Source of the DNA: Crateriforma sp964453205
Lineage (GTDB): Bacteria; Planctomycetota; Planctomycetia; Pirellulales; Pirellulaceae
Assembly: GCA_964453205.1 (NCBI GenBank)
Contig: CAYVRC010000007.1
Location: 9,178 to 73,177 of the forward strand
Direction: 5' to 3'
DNA: 64,000 bases
Part shown: in pieces, positions 37,359 to 46,039 of the stretch
Numbering within the stretch: the stretch's first letter is position 1
Layout: each line of letters begins with the position of its first letter
Made by a program: the position numbers and the translations under genes
Notes under the pieces: model-generated
The model's input: only the letters and a program-made list of their open reading frames with translations
Databases searched by the model: none
What the model was told of the DNA's origin: nothing

Positions 37359-37897
37359 GATTTGGCTTCCGCAGCGGTCGCCGCGATCTCGCCGGGTTCC
37401 AGAACCGCCAAGAACGGCAAGTTGCGGTACATGTCCAAGTAGTCCAGCCCGTAACCGACGACGAACTCGTCCGGAATTTGAAAGGCGACGTAGTCCGGCC
37501 GCATGCTGACCGCGTGCTCGCGAACCTTGTGCAACAAGACGGCCGTGCGAACATCTTTGGCCCCCATTTCCGTCATCAGATCGGTCAACCGATCCAACGT
37601 CTTGCCGGTGTCAAAGATGTCGTCGACCAACAACACGTCGCGATCTTGGACGTCGATCATCATGTTCGCGTCGATCGTCAATTCGCCCGACGACGTGCCG
37701 CCACGGTAACTGGACGCCCGGATCACGCCGACACGTTGCGGCATCGAAAGCCGGCGAATCAGGTCGGCGAACAACACCAGCGATCCGGTCATCACCGCGA
37801 TCACCGTCAGCGGTTCGGGACCGTAATCTTCGTCGATCTGTGCAGCCAGTTTCTCGACACCCTGTTTCAATTGATCCTCGTTCAACAACGTTCGCAT
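37355..37897 (-). CDS. hpt: Hypoxanthine phosphoribosyltransferase
   Basis: 180 residues; makes IMP (and GMP) from hypoxanthine or guanine and PRPP in purine salvage. The PRPP-binding motif LVDDIFDTGKT lies at 90-100, with the upstream VMTGSLVLFADL loop near 35 and a C-terminal FVVGYGLDY that contacts the base. Its stop overlaps the GTG start of the glycosyltransferase gene by 4 nt, so this salvage enzyme is the first of a tightly packed three-gene unit with two glycosyltransferases. Confidence 0.95.
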   Translation of the reverse strand: MRTLLNEDQLKQGVEKLAAQIDEDYGPEPLTVIAVMTGSLVLFADLIRRLSMPQRVGVIRASSYRGGTSSGELTIDANMMIDVQDRDVLLVDDIFDTGKTLDRLTDLMTEMGAKDVRTAVLLHKVREHAVSMRPDYVAFQIPDEFVVGYGLDYLDMYRNLPFLAVLEPGEIAATAAEAKS

Positions 37898-38092
37898 GCG
37901 TGGTTTCTCACGAAAACAGATAATCGGGTGTCAGGACGGTCGACGGAGCTGAGGTTTTCGGGCTGGCAGTCTGGGCGAATTGGGTTCGCCGTGACTGGTG
38001 AACCAGACAATTCGATACGACGCCACCGGAAGTGCCGAATTTAGCACTTGAGGCGACGTTTCGGCAGTCAGTGTTCCGCAGGCGGTTTTTGC

Positions 38093-38425
38093 ATGACCAA
38101 TTCTCAACGTCTTGCCGTGGTCCGCGAAGGCTTTTTGGCTTGGATTCACACGCGAGATCATTCACCCGCGGCGACCGACGGTGGGCTCCCGCTGCGAGAA
38201 TCCGTGCTGATCCGCGACGGTTTTTTCTGCGGCCGGCGGATGGAAACGGACGCCTATCGGGCGGTCTGGTTCATCGAAGAAGACGAGTTGAAGATCCACC
38301 AACGCGATTCGGGCCGGGTCGTCGCCCAGTTCGCCGGGCCCGCCATCGACGCCTTGCTCCGAGAGAGTCCCGCGACGCTGGCGATGCCCCGTCGGGAAAC
38401 CGTCGAAGTCCGCAGGGCCGCCTGA
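38093..38425 (+). CDS. Conserved hypothetical protein
   Basis: 110 residues, with no signal peptide. A central YRAVWFIEEDELKIHQRDSG and the preceding GLPLRESVLIRDGFFCGRR suggest a small, mostly beta fold. I do not recognise the family, though compact proteins like this are common in planctomycete genomes. The ATG at 38093 is chosen; the frame is open upstream to 38048 but adds a Cys-rich stretch with no likeness. It is flanked by hpt (divergent) and the BrkB-family gene (same strand, 133 nt downstream). Confidence 0.6.
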   Translation: MTNSQRLAVVREGFLAWIHTRDHSPAATDGGLPLRESVLIRDGFFCGRRMETDAYRAVWFIEEDELKIHQRDSGRVVAQFAGPAIDALLRESPATLAMPRRETVEVRRAA

Positions 38426-38558
38426 CTCGAACCCGCCGCGGTCGTCCTCTCCCGTCCTCGGGCGGTATCCCTTGCCCAGAGGGGTTTCGATTCTCGACAA
38501 ACCGCTAGATTGAACGTGGCCCGCCGTCCTCGTTCTTTCCTCCGACGCGATCTCAGAC

Positions 38559-40166
38559 TTGTCCCGCTTTTTCGATTACCTTCGCGACGCCGTTCGCAGC
38601 CCGCGTGAACAGCTCACCCGTGGCCAGCACCAGGTCCGTTTCGCCTGGGAGTTGGCGATCTACTGCGGCCGCCAACTCATCCGGCACCGCGCCGAGGGCA
38701 TGGCCGCGGAGCTGACGTATCGGACGATTTTTGCGCTGATCCCGGTCGTCGTGCTCGGCCTGGTCATGTTCCGCGTCTTCGGCGGTCTGGAAGACGTCCA
38801 AAGCAAAGTCGAGGACCAGCTGTATTCTTTCTTCGGCGTCCCGGAGGTTTCTTACGAACAGCGGACTCTGACGCAAGTCGACGACGGCCCGACCGGCGAA
38901 GCCGCCGACGACGATCTGGTTCCACGTGACGACGACACGGGCGACGAATCCGAAACCGGCGACGCGGAAAACGGGCAGAGCCTTTCGGGGAAGCTGGCCG
39001 CCGAGATCGACCGCGAGGACGCCTCGGGTCGCGGAGACGACCTACAGGAATCCGAGGTCGAAGCGTTGGCCCAGGAAATTGTCCGATCCGAATCCGACGA
39101 GGCCCAAGATTTGGAAGCCGAACTCCGCACCCGCGCCAGCATTCGCAAGACGCTGCACGAACTGACCGGCAAGATCGCTACGCTCGATTTCGCTTCGATC
39201 GGGGTGATCGGTTTGCTGTTGTTCATTTACGCGGCGGTCGCGTTGGCCGATTCGACGGAGTACCTGTTCAATCGGATCTACGACGCACCGTCGCAGCGAC
39301 CGCTCCACATCCGCGTCGCGATTCATTGGTCGATCATCACGCTGGGCAGCGGGCTGCTCGCGCTCAGTTTGTACATGTCCAGCCAAGTCATCGATTGGTT
39401 CGGCGCGATCGATGTCATCGGAGGCGGCCAAAGGAACCCCGTCATCTTGACCCTGAACCACCTGCTTTCGGTGCTGGCCAGTTGGGTCATGCTGTTTTTG
39501 CTGTACGCGTTGATGCCCAACACGCACGTTTCGGTCCGCGCCGCGGCGGCCGGTTCGGCCGTCAGCGCGTTGCTGTGGGAAGCCGCCAAGTACGGTTTCC
39601 AGATCTACGTGGCCAAAGCCGTTCCGTATTCGGCGCTGTACGGGGCGCTGGGCTTGATTCCGCTGTTCCTGTTTTGGATCTACGTGACTTGGCTGATCGT
39701 GCTGTTCGGATTGATTTTGACTTACACGCTGCAAACGCTGAACGGCCGCCGCTCAGTTCCGGGCGACAGCGACGCCGATGATTTGCCCGGCGGTGATCCG
39801 GACTGGATGTTGCCGATCATGACGGAAGTCGCCACGGCGTTCGAAGACGGCGGCGTGATCGGTCGCCAAGAGTTGGCCGATCGACTGGGCCTGTCCAGCC
39901 GTGTCGTGCGGGAAATGGAAACCTCATTGATCGGCAGCGGCCTGCTGCGACGAGTCGCCGGCGGGGCGGGCGAAGAAGAATCGCTGACGTTGGCCAAACC
40001 GTCGTCGAAGATCTTCGTCAGCCGGATTCTGGAACTGGCCCACCAACACCGGCCGACGAGCGAACACCGGGCGTGGAAAACGCTGGCCAGTTTGAAACAA
40101 GCCGAACGGGAGGCGGCCGGGGACAAGACGTTGGCCGACCTTTTGCCCTTTTCGCCCGCTTCCTGA
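38559..40166 (+). CDS. YihY/BrkB-family membrane protein with acidic insert and C-terminal winged-helix-like domain
   Basis: 535 residues. The family core has about six membrane segments, with AAELTYRTIFALIPVVV near 50 and the conserved YSALYGALGLIPLFLFWIYV near 355. Between the first and second helices lies a highly acidic insert (about 110-175, many Asp/Glu) not usual in YihY proteins. The C-terminal part (from about 430) reads like a winged helix (GVIGRQELADRLGLSSRVVREMETSL). The translation start must be the TTG at 38559; the first ATG lies after the first predicted membrane contact region. YihY-family proteins are inner-membrane and their transport role is not settled; the old RNase BN name is a misannotation. 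Confidence 0.88.
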   Translation: MSRFFDYLRDAVRSPREQLTRGQHQVRFAWELAIYCGRQLIRHRAEGMAAELTYRTIFALIPVVVLGLVMFRVFGGLEDVQSKVEDQLYSFFGVPEVSYEQRTLTQVDDGPTGEAADDDLVPRDDDTGDESETGDAENGQSLSGKLAAEIDREDASGRGDDLQESEVEALAQEIVRSESDEAQDLEAELRTRASIRKTLHELTGKIATLDFASIGVIGLLLFIYAAVALADSTEYLFNRIYDAPSQRPLHIRVAIHWSIITLGSGLLALSLYMSSQVIDWFGAIDVIGGGQRNPVILTLNHLLSVLASWVMLFLLYALMPNTHVSVRAAAAGSAVSALLWEAAKYGFQIYVAKAVPYSALYGALGLIPLFLFWIYVTWLIVLFGLILTYTLQTLNGRRSVPGDSDADDLPGGDPDWMLPIMTEVATAFEDGGVIGRQELADRLGLSSRVVREMETSLIGSGLLRRVAGGAGEEESLTLAKPSSKIFVSRILELAHQHRPTSEHRAWKTLASLKQAEREAAGDKTLADLLPFSPAS

Positions 40167-40220
40167 ATTTGGTACGGGAAACGGCGAAGCACAGAAACTT
40201 CCCGCAAAGGAATGCGACCG

Positions 40221-42671
40221 ATGAAACGCTTTGGCGTTCGACTAGCCGCTGGTGGCGCGACGATTCTCTTGGGTGCCCTCGCGGCGGCTCAGGCTCAGAA
40301 AGACTCCGGCAGCTCCCCCGAAACGAACTGGGACGTCCCACGGACGACCGAAATGCAGGCCCCGACGACGGCGATCGCGATGTCGGACTTTGCGCCCGAA
40401 ACGGGCGGCGTCGACGGGGCGAAACTCGCCCCGCCCCAGTTCGAAAGCCCCGCCGATCCGGCCGCTGACTCCTTCCCCGGGGTCGACGAGTGGGCCTCCG
40501 GCGGCGGTGTCGCTCAGGTCAACCACGAAGAATTCGCCCCGGCCGAGGACGGCACCGACGGGGCGGTTCGGCCGGCGTCCAGTTTCGCCCTCGGTCCGCC
40601 GACCTTCGCCGACCCGTCGTCCGAAAACGACGTCGCGAGCGACGGCGAAAACCTCACCAGCGCACCGGCCGACCCCGCACCGGCCGACTTCGCACCGGCC
40701 GACTTCGATCCTCCGGCGTTCGCACCGGCCGACTTCGCACCGCCGACCGCCGGCCCGGGCGATCCTGGTGCCGGCGACGAACCCCGCGCCGGCGACGAAC
40801 CCCGCGCCGGTGACGAACCCCGCGCCGGCGATCCGCCTTCGCTCGGCTTCGCTGCCCCGCCGGAGACGTTCGCCGGTGAACCGGCGTCTGCACCGGAGAT
40901 CGAAGCGTCGGCGATGCCCGGCTTCCAGACGGCCCCGGCAGGCGAATCGAGTCCGGAGCCGACGTTCGCCGATTCGGCACCCTCGAACGACCTCCGCAGT
41001 TTCGACAACGAACCGGCCGGCCTCGGTTTTCCCGGTGACGGTCAACCGCAACCCATGGCCGCGGCGGCCGAACCGCCACAGCCCCAAGCTTTGCAACCTG
41101 TGGCAACCCCGCCCGGCTTCGCCCCGCCCGCCTTCGCCTCGCAGCCCCAAGAAAGCGACGTTCCTCAAGAAAACGGTTTCTCCCGAGACGACAACCGCTA
41201 TGCCAATTTGCCCGACAATCGCAGGTTCGACACCCCGCCGGTTGCCGTGCCGGCGGGCACGAAGCCGTTGGAAACCGTGCCGACGCCCGGCGATCGTCGC
41301 TTCGACGGGATCCAGTCCCCCAGCATCGTGATCCACAAACGGGCCCCGGCGGAAGTCAAGGTCGGCAAGCCCGCCTCGTTTTCGATCACGGTCCAGAACG
41401 TCGGGTCGGTCGAAGCCATGGACGTGCAAGTCCACGATCGAGTCCCCGACGGCATGGAACTGTACGAAGCCATGCCGGAACCCCAATCCGGTGCCTCCGG
41501 TGCATTGGTCTGGAACTTGGGCAGCCTGGAACCGGGCGGCGAAAGAACCATCACGATGCAACTGGTTCCCCGCAAAGAAGGCGAACTGGGCAGCGTCGCT
41601 CGTGTCACGTTCGAAGCCGCCGCGTCGGTCCGCACGATCAGCACGCGGCCTCAACTGAACATCGTCCAGCGCGCCCCCGAGCAAGTTTTGATCGGCCAGC
41701 AGCTGGAGATCGAACTGGAGATTAGCAACCCGGGGACCGGCACCGCCACCGGCGTGATCGTCCAAGAAGACGTCCCGGAACAGTTGAAGCATCGCAACGG
41801 CCGGCAATTGGATAATTTGTTGGGCGACCTGCAACCCGGCGAAACGCGTCGCGAACTTTTGCGGATGACCGCCATCGAGCCCGGCATGGTCCGCAACGTT
41901 GTCCGCGTCACCAACGAGGACGGACTGACGGCCGAGCACGCCATCGACGTGCAGGTCATTGCACCGGAGTTGAAAGTCGGTTTGACCGGTCCTTCGCTGC
42001 GATTCTTGGAACGCCAAGCCACCTACAGCATCGACTTGGCGAACGTCGGCACGGCGTCGGCGAACAACGTCGAATTGGTCGCTCAGCTCGACCGAGGTTT
42101 CAAGTTCGTCAGCACCGTGAACCAGGGCCAATACGATCCCACGCGTCACGCCGTTTATTGGTCGCTGGCCCAATTGCCCGCCGAGCAGGCCGGTCAAATC
42201 GAACTGACTTTGTTGCCGGTCGAAGAAGGCGATCAAGCGATCCGCTTGGAAGCCCGCAGCGAGCTTGCCCAGGCGGCGATGGAAGAAGTCGTCGTCTCGG
42301 TCCAGTCTCTGCCCGAATTGTCTTTCCAGATCACCGATTCGGAAGACATCATCGAACAAGGCGAAGAAACGACCTACGAAATCCGCGTCCAGAATTCCGG
42401 TTCACGCAACGACACCAACGTCCAAGTCGTCTTGCAACTGCCAGCTGGCATGACGTTGGTTGCCAGCGAAACGGACGCGCAGCAGGACGACAACGGCAAC
42501 GTGATCTTCCAAAAGATTTCGCAGTTCGATGCCGGACAGGAACAGGTCTACCGCGTCCGCGTGCGAGGCATGGAGGCCCGGCGTCACATCGTCAAAGCGA
42601 TCGTCCAAAGTGACCAGAGCCAGGTGCCGGTCACCAAGGAAGAGTCCACGATGGTTTACGCCGATCGCTAA
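40221..42671 (+). CDS. Exported DUF11-repeat protein with low-complexity N-terminal half
   Basis: 816 residues. A signal peptide (about 1-26) is followed by roughly 330 residues rich in Pro, Ala, Asp and Glu, including tandem APADF and GDEPRA units. Four DUF11/CARDB-like immunoglobulin repeats then occupy about 365-800, each with a strand such as FSITVQNVGSVEAMDVQV, EIELEISNPGTGTATGVIV, YSIDLANVGTASANNVELV or YEIRVQNSGSRNDTNVQVV. Such repeats are seen in bacterial surface and cell-wall proteins and suggest an extracellular or outer-surface role. The ATG at 40221 follows AAAGGA by 9 nt; an in-frame ATG at 40212 lies too close to that site. Confidence 0.87.
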   Translation: MKRFGVRLAAGGATILLGALAAAQAQKDSGSSPETNWDVPRTTEMQAPTTAIAMSDFAPETGGVDGAKLAPPQFESPADPAADSFPGVDEWASGGGVAQVNHEEFAPAEDGTDGAVRPASSFALGPPTFADPSSENDVASDGENLTSAPADPAPADFAPADFDPPAFAPADFAPPTAGPGDPGAGDEPRAGDEPRAGDEPRAGDPPSLGFAAPPETFAGEPASAPEIEASAMPGFQTAPAGESSPEPTFADSAPSNDLRSFDNEPAGLGFPGDGQPQPMAAAAEPPQPQALQPVATPPGFAPPAFASQPQESDVPQENGFSRDDNRYANLPDNRRFDTPPVAVPAGTKPLETVPTPGDRRFDGIQSPSIVIHKRAPAEVKVGKPASFSITVQNVGSVEAMDVQVHDRVPDGMELYEAMPEPQSGASGALVWNLGSLEPGGERTITMQLVPRKEGELGSVARVTFEAAASVRTISTRPQLNIVQRAPEQVLIGQQLEIELEISNPGTGTATGVIVQEDVPEQLKHRNGRQLDNLLGDLQPGETRRELLRMTAIEPGMVRNVVRVTNEDGLTAEHAIDVQVIAPELKVGLTGPSLRFLERQATYSIDLANVGTASANNVELVAQLDRGFKFVSTVNQGQYDPTRHAVYWSLAQLPAEQAGQIELTLLPVEEGDQAIRLEARSELAQAAMEEVVVSVQSLPELSFQITDSEDIIEQGEETTYEIRVQNSGSRNDTNVQVVLQLPAGMTLVASETDAQQDDNGNVIFQKISQFDAGQEQVYRVRVRGMEARRHIVKAIVQSDQSQVPVTKEESTMVYADR
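40670..40855 (+). repeat. 15-bp and 18-bp in-frame tandem repeats in the DUF11 protein
   Basis: Imperfect copies of a 15-bp unit around GCACCGGCCGACTTC (APADF) are followed by nearly perfect 18-bp copies of a unit around GGCGACGAACCCCGCGCC (GDEPRA). Both keep the reading frame and lie in the disordered N-terminal half. Confidence 0.8.
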
Positions 42672-43043
42672 AGCGAACGGCGCGGTGAAGACGCGACGGT
42701 TCGGCACACGGCCCGGCCGTGCGTCAGTCGCCGGCACGCAAGTTTTGCGTCGGCGTGCGTTTCGCCGGATCACTGGGCACGGTCATTGGGCCCGGTCATT
42801 GGGCCCGGTCACCGGCGACCGTGTGGGGCGCCGAAGGTTTCCCGGATTTGTGGGGCGGCCGCCGGCGGACCTTGCGGCGGAGCAGAGGTTTTGTCGCAGT
42901 CTTTGCCGAGGTTTTCTGTATTGGTGGGAACGGACCCATCTGCTAATTTTAGACCCGCGTCATTAATCACGACATTTTCTGCCGAGCTTGCGAAGGATCG
43001 TAGGCCGGCATTCGACGGTCGAAAGCTCGAAAGGAGTTCGAGA
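42672..43043. other. Intergenic region with hairpin and 13-bp repeats
   Basis: About 370 bases between the DUF11 gene and rimI. A hairpin at 42730-42754 (ACGCAA-GTT-TTGCGT inside GCCG/CGGC, with a 2-nt bulge) could slow or stop transcription, but no T-run follows. At 42781-42815 the unit GGTCATTGGGCCC occurs twice, followed by a partial third copy. No protein gene is supported. Confidence 0.55.
42781..42815. repeat. 13-bp tandem repeat
   Basis: GGTCATTGGGCCC is present twice exactly, followed by GGTCACCGG, and preceded by a degenerate copy ending GGGCAC. It lies in noncoding sequence upstream of rimI. Confidence 0.75.
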
Positions 43044-43573
43044 GTGGATACCAAGCAATCTTCACTGGCTGTACACATCCGTTGGATGATCCGCCGAGNN
43101 NNNNNNNNGACATGCCCGCGGTGCTGGAAACCGAAACCAAGTCGTTCGAGTTTGCGTGGATGGAGGAGGATTTCATCCGCTGCTTGCGTCAACGCAACTG
43201 CATCGGGATGGTCGCCGAGCACAACGACAAGGTCGCCGGGTTCATGATCTATGAACTTCACAAGAACCGATTGCACATCCTGAACTTCGCCGTCCATCCG
43301 GATTTTCGACGTCAAGGTCTGGGCGCGGCGATGATCGGCAAGCTGTTGGGCAAATTGTCCCACGAACGTCGAAATCGGATCATGTTGGAAGTCCGCGAGA
43401 CGAATTTGGAGGCCCAGTTGTTCTTCAAGAAGGTCGGGTTCCGCGCGATTTCCGTGCTGCGTGACTTCTACGACGATGCCGCCGAAGACGCCTATCTGAT
43501 GCAGTATCGCTATCAAGCGACGGCCGAAGAATTGGCCCAGCCGCACAACCGGATCTCACGGCTGGCCGGTTGA
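43044..43573 (+). CDS. rimI: GNAT N-acetyltransferase, ribosomal-protein S18 alanine acetyltransferase type, interrupted by assembly gap
   Basis: Acetyl-CoA-dependent acetyltransferase of RimI type; RimI acetylates the N-terminus of ribosomal protein S18. The GTG at 43044 follows a strong AAAGGAG ribosome-binding site 7 nt upstream. The protein begins VDTKQSS and runs to HIRWMIRR, where ten N bases (43099-43108) intervene, then continues DMPAVLE, NFAVHPDFRRQGLGAAM (the acetyl-CoA R/QxxGxG/A motif, here RRQGLG) and LEVRETNLEAQLFFKKVGF. Removing the Ns and one shared G joins both parts in frame and gives 173 codons including the stop, so the gene is probably intact. SFEFAWMEEDF shows the usual RimI N-terminal region. 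Confidence 0.85.
43099..43108. other. Assembly gap (10 N)
   Basis: Ten N bases inside rimI. The flanking bases end in G and begin with GAC, which join as CGA-GAC with a one-base overlap, so the gap is likely an artificial scaffold join of roughly zero length. Confidence 0.95.
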
Positions 43574-43596
43574 GCGTTGATCGTTAGACTCTGGCG

Positions 43597-44346
43597 ATGC
43601 TCAGCACACTCACACCACAGGAAATCGGTCTGTTGGCGTTGGGTGCCCTGGGCATCGGGGTCTCCAAGTCGGGTTTTCCCGGCGTCAGCATGTTGCACGT
43701 CGTGCTGTACGCCTTTGTGTTCGGGGCCAAGGATTCCACCGGCGTTTTGTTGCCGATGTTGATCGTCGGCGATTTTTGTGCGATCCATTTTTTCGGTCGC
43801 AAGGCCGTCTGGTCCCAGGTCCGCCGACTGCTGCCGCCCACGCTGGTCGGCATCGTGCTGGGTTGGTTGCTGATGGGCTGGCTGAACGAGGACGTCTTCA
43901 AACGCTTGGTCGGCGTGATCATTTTGTCGTTGACCACCGTCCAAGTCGCGCGGCTGTGGCGACCTCACTGGTTCGACCGAGTCCCGCATCAAGCGTGGTT
44001 CGCAACGACCTTGGGTTTACTGGCCGGACTGACCACGATGACGGCGAACGCCGCCGGGCCGGTCGTCGCGTTGTACCTGTTGGCCGTCAGTTTGCCGAAG
44101 TTGGAATTGATCGGCACGACGGCTTGGTTGTTCCTGGTGCTGAACGTGTTGAAGCTTCCGCTCAGTTACAGCTTGGGCCTGATCACGCCGTCGTCACTGG
44201 CCGTCGGAGCCAGCTTTGCCGCTGCGATTCCGTTGGGCATCCTGGCCGGACGCTGGCTGGTGCATCGCGTTTCGCAGCGACTGTTCAACGGAATCTTGCT
44301 GGCGTTCACCGCGATCGCCGCGCTGCGTTTGGTCGGCTTGTTTTGA
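43597..44346 (+). CDS. TauE/SafE-family sulfite exporter-like membrane protein
   Basis: 249 residues with about eight hydrophobic segments in two related halves, typical of the UPF0721/TauE family. Marks include GIGVSKSGFPGVSML near 18 and LLAGLTTMTANAAGPVVALYLL near 140 (shown in part), where the twin Gly/Pro turns of the family lie. Proteins of this family are proposed to export sulfite, sulfonates or related organic anions; the substrate here is unknown. It starts 24 nt after rimI on the same strand and is convergent with the beta-helix gene. Confidence 0.86.
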   Translation: MLSTLTPQEIGLLALGALGIGVSKSGFPGVSMLHVVLYAFVFGAKDSTGVLLPMLIVGDFCAIHFFGRKAVWSQVRRLLPPTLVGIVLGWLLMGWLNEDVFKRLVGVIILSLTTVQVARLWRPHWFDRVPHQAWFATTLGLLAGLTTMTANAAGPVVALYLLAVSLPKLELIGTTAWLFLVLNVLKLPLSYSLGLITPSSLAVGASFAAAIPLGILAGRWLVHRVSQRLFNGILLAFTAIAALRLVGLF

Positions 44347-44366
44347 CGTCTTGTTTTCAAGCTTCG

Positions 44367-45917
44367 TCAGGATTCCCGGGCCGCCGCCTCCGCAAGCCGA
44401 CGTCGACGCTGGGCTTCGTACAGGTTCCGCGGCGACAAACGTTGCGGCGAAATCGGTTCGAACCAGCGTCCCGACGCATCGGTCTGTGGCGGCTCGTCCG
44501 ACTCGAAGCCGACCATGTTCATGTGGTCCGGGCCCCAGCCTTCCGGCCAGGACTGACCTTGTCGCGATTCGATCCCCCAGAACGTTGACCAGGCGGCGGA
44601 ATGACGGCCGAGCGCCCGGCCGCCGCCGGACTGAAACATCCGTGAACCTTGACCCAAGTCCAGTTCGGTGAACAGATTCGCGTGCGGCGCGTGGCGGTGA
44701 TGGTCGAAGCACAGATCGACGCCTTTGCCTTTCATCGCCACGTTGCCGGCCGACGATCGGCTGACCGTGATGTCGTGCATGAACCGCGTGCGAATGTCGA
44801 ACTCCGTCAACAGGTTGTCTTGACCGCCGAGCGTCACGCCGTGGTGTCCCGTGGCCGAGCGTGACGGCTCGGGGCTTCGCGCCGAATCGATTCGAATCCC
44901 TTGCAGCGTGATGTTGGTCGCGTGCACGAAGATGCCGCTATCGGCGTTGTCGATCCGCACGTCGCGGACCCAGCCGTGTTCGGCTTTCGAAATCGCTATC
45001 GCGTTGAACCCCGACTCGGTGAAGTGACCTTGGTAGGGAAGATTGGGGAATTCGAAACCGATCCGTTCGATACCGACCTCTTGCAACGGATCGTCCGAAC
45101 GCCGGACGACGGGTTCCCAGTGCAAGCGGACGTCGGTTCGCAGCGGTCGATCCAGGTGGATCGTTCCGGACCCCGGGTCGACCTTGGTCACCCGCGCATG
45201 AAAATTTGTGCTCAGGCGATGTTTCAGGTTCTCGATCGGTCCCGGGTCGCCGGCATAAAGATGATGCGTCAACGAGTCATCGGCGATCTCGGATTGGCTC
45301 AGCACGATCGCGTCGCCGACACGGACCGATTCGGCACCGTCGATCACGAGCGAAGTCGCGCCGCGGTGTGCCGCGGCACGGACCGGGCAGTCGAGCGTCG
45401 ACGCGTCGTCGCCTTTGACCCACAAGAATCCTCCGGACCAGGAGTAGTTGCTGGTGGGACGTCCGGTCGTGGTGTGTCCCCAGTTCGGACGCACGGCGTT
45501 GAGCGGCCGCGTGAATCGCAAGACGCTTTTGCGGGGGCCTTCGCCCTGCAAGACGGTCCCCGACCGGGTGATTTCGATGATGTCGGTGATCAAGTATTCG
45601 CCGGCGGGGATTCCGATGACCCGGCCGGGCGATTGCCGGATCGCTTCGCGAAAAGCCGCGGTGTCGTCGGTCAGGCCGTCGCCGACGGCGCCGAATTCTT
45701 TGACCGTGACGTCGACGTCTCGGTTCGGGATCGGCTGTTCGCCGCGACGATAACCCGCGTACGAAAAATCGGGCAACCGCGAGGTCGGCGACCAAGCGTC
45801 ACCGTCGCGCCCCCACAATTCCGAGTGCTGCTGCGCGAACGAGTGTTGCCCCGGCGCTGGGACGGACACGAACGCGATTGCCAGGGCGGCGATGGTCCGG
45901 ATGGTCGAAACACGCAT
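44367..45917 (-). CDS. Exported right-handed beta-helix protein (pectate-lyase-3/GH28-like)
   Basis: 516 residues with a signal peptide (about 1-29). The N-terminal blade VTVKEFGAVGDGLTDDTAAF (near 70-90) is the usual opening of the Pectate_lyase_3/glycosyl-hydrolase-28-like family. The C-terminal two-thirds reads as beta-helix coils (NADSGIFVHATNITLQGIRI and NVAMKGKGVDLCFDHH). Enzyme activity on a polysaccharide is plausible but no catalytic set can be named with confidence, so it may be a lyase, hydrolase or binding protein. The ATG at 45917 begins the signal peptide. It is divergent from the Gfo/Idh/MocA gene. Confidence 0.78.
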   Translation of the reverse strand: MRVSTIRTIAALAIAFVSVPAPGQHSFAQQHSELWGRDGDAWSPTSRLPDFSYAGYRRGEQPIPNRDVDVTVKEFGAVGDGLTDDTAAFREAIRQSPGRVIGIPAGEYLITDIIEITRSGTVLQGEGPRKSVLRFTRPLNAVRPNWGHTTTGRPTSNYSWSGGFLWVKGDDASTLDCPVRAAAHRGATSLVIDGAESVRVGDAIVLSQSEIADDSLTHHLYAGDPGPIENLKHRLSTNFHARVTKVDPGSGTIHLDRPLRTDVRLHWEPVVRRSDDPLQEVGIERIGFEFPNLPYQGHFTESGFNAIAISKAEHGWVRDVRIDNADSGIFVHATNITLQGIRIDSARSPEPSRSATGHHGVTLGGQDNLLTEFDIRTRFMHDITVSRSSAGNVAMKGKGVDLCFDHHRHAPHANLFTELDLGQGSRMFQSGGGRALGRHSAAWSTFWGIESRQGQSWPEGWGPDHMNMVGFESDEPPQTDASGRWFEPISPQRLSPRNLYEAQRRRRLAEAAARES

Positions 45918-46039
45918 CAGGCTTCCTTCGTTATCTTAATGGGGCACAAGGCCAACCCGGGCACAATGCGAACCGGGATCACAGGCCTGGGAGGGGCACA
46001 GGCAAGCCATCATTTTGATCGACTCAAGGACACACGACA

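Noticed and set aside
38040..38055. TTAGCACTTGAGG as a half CIRCE element
   Set aside because: Only one arm is present and there is no GAGTGCTAA arm at the 9-bp spacing; the downstream gene is an unrelated hypothetical.
40242..42359. 705-codon minus-strand frame over the DUF11 protein
   Set aside because: Antisense to a gene with signal peptide and four DUF11 repeats; Arg-rich and without domains.
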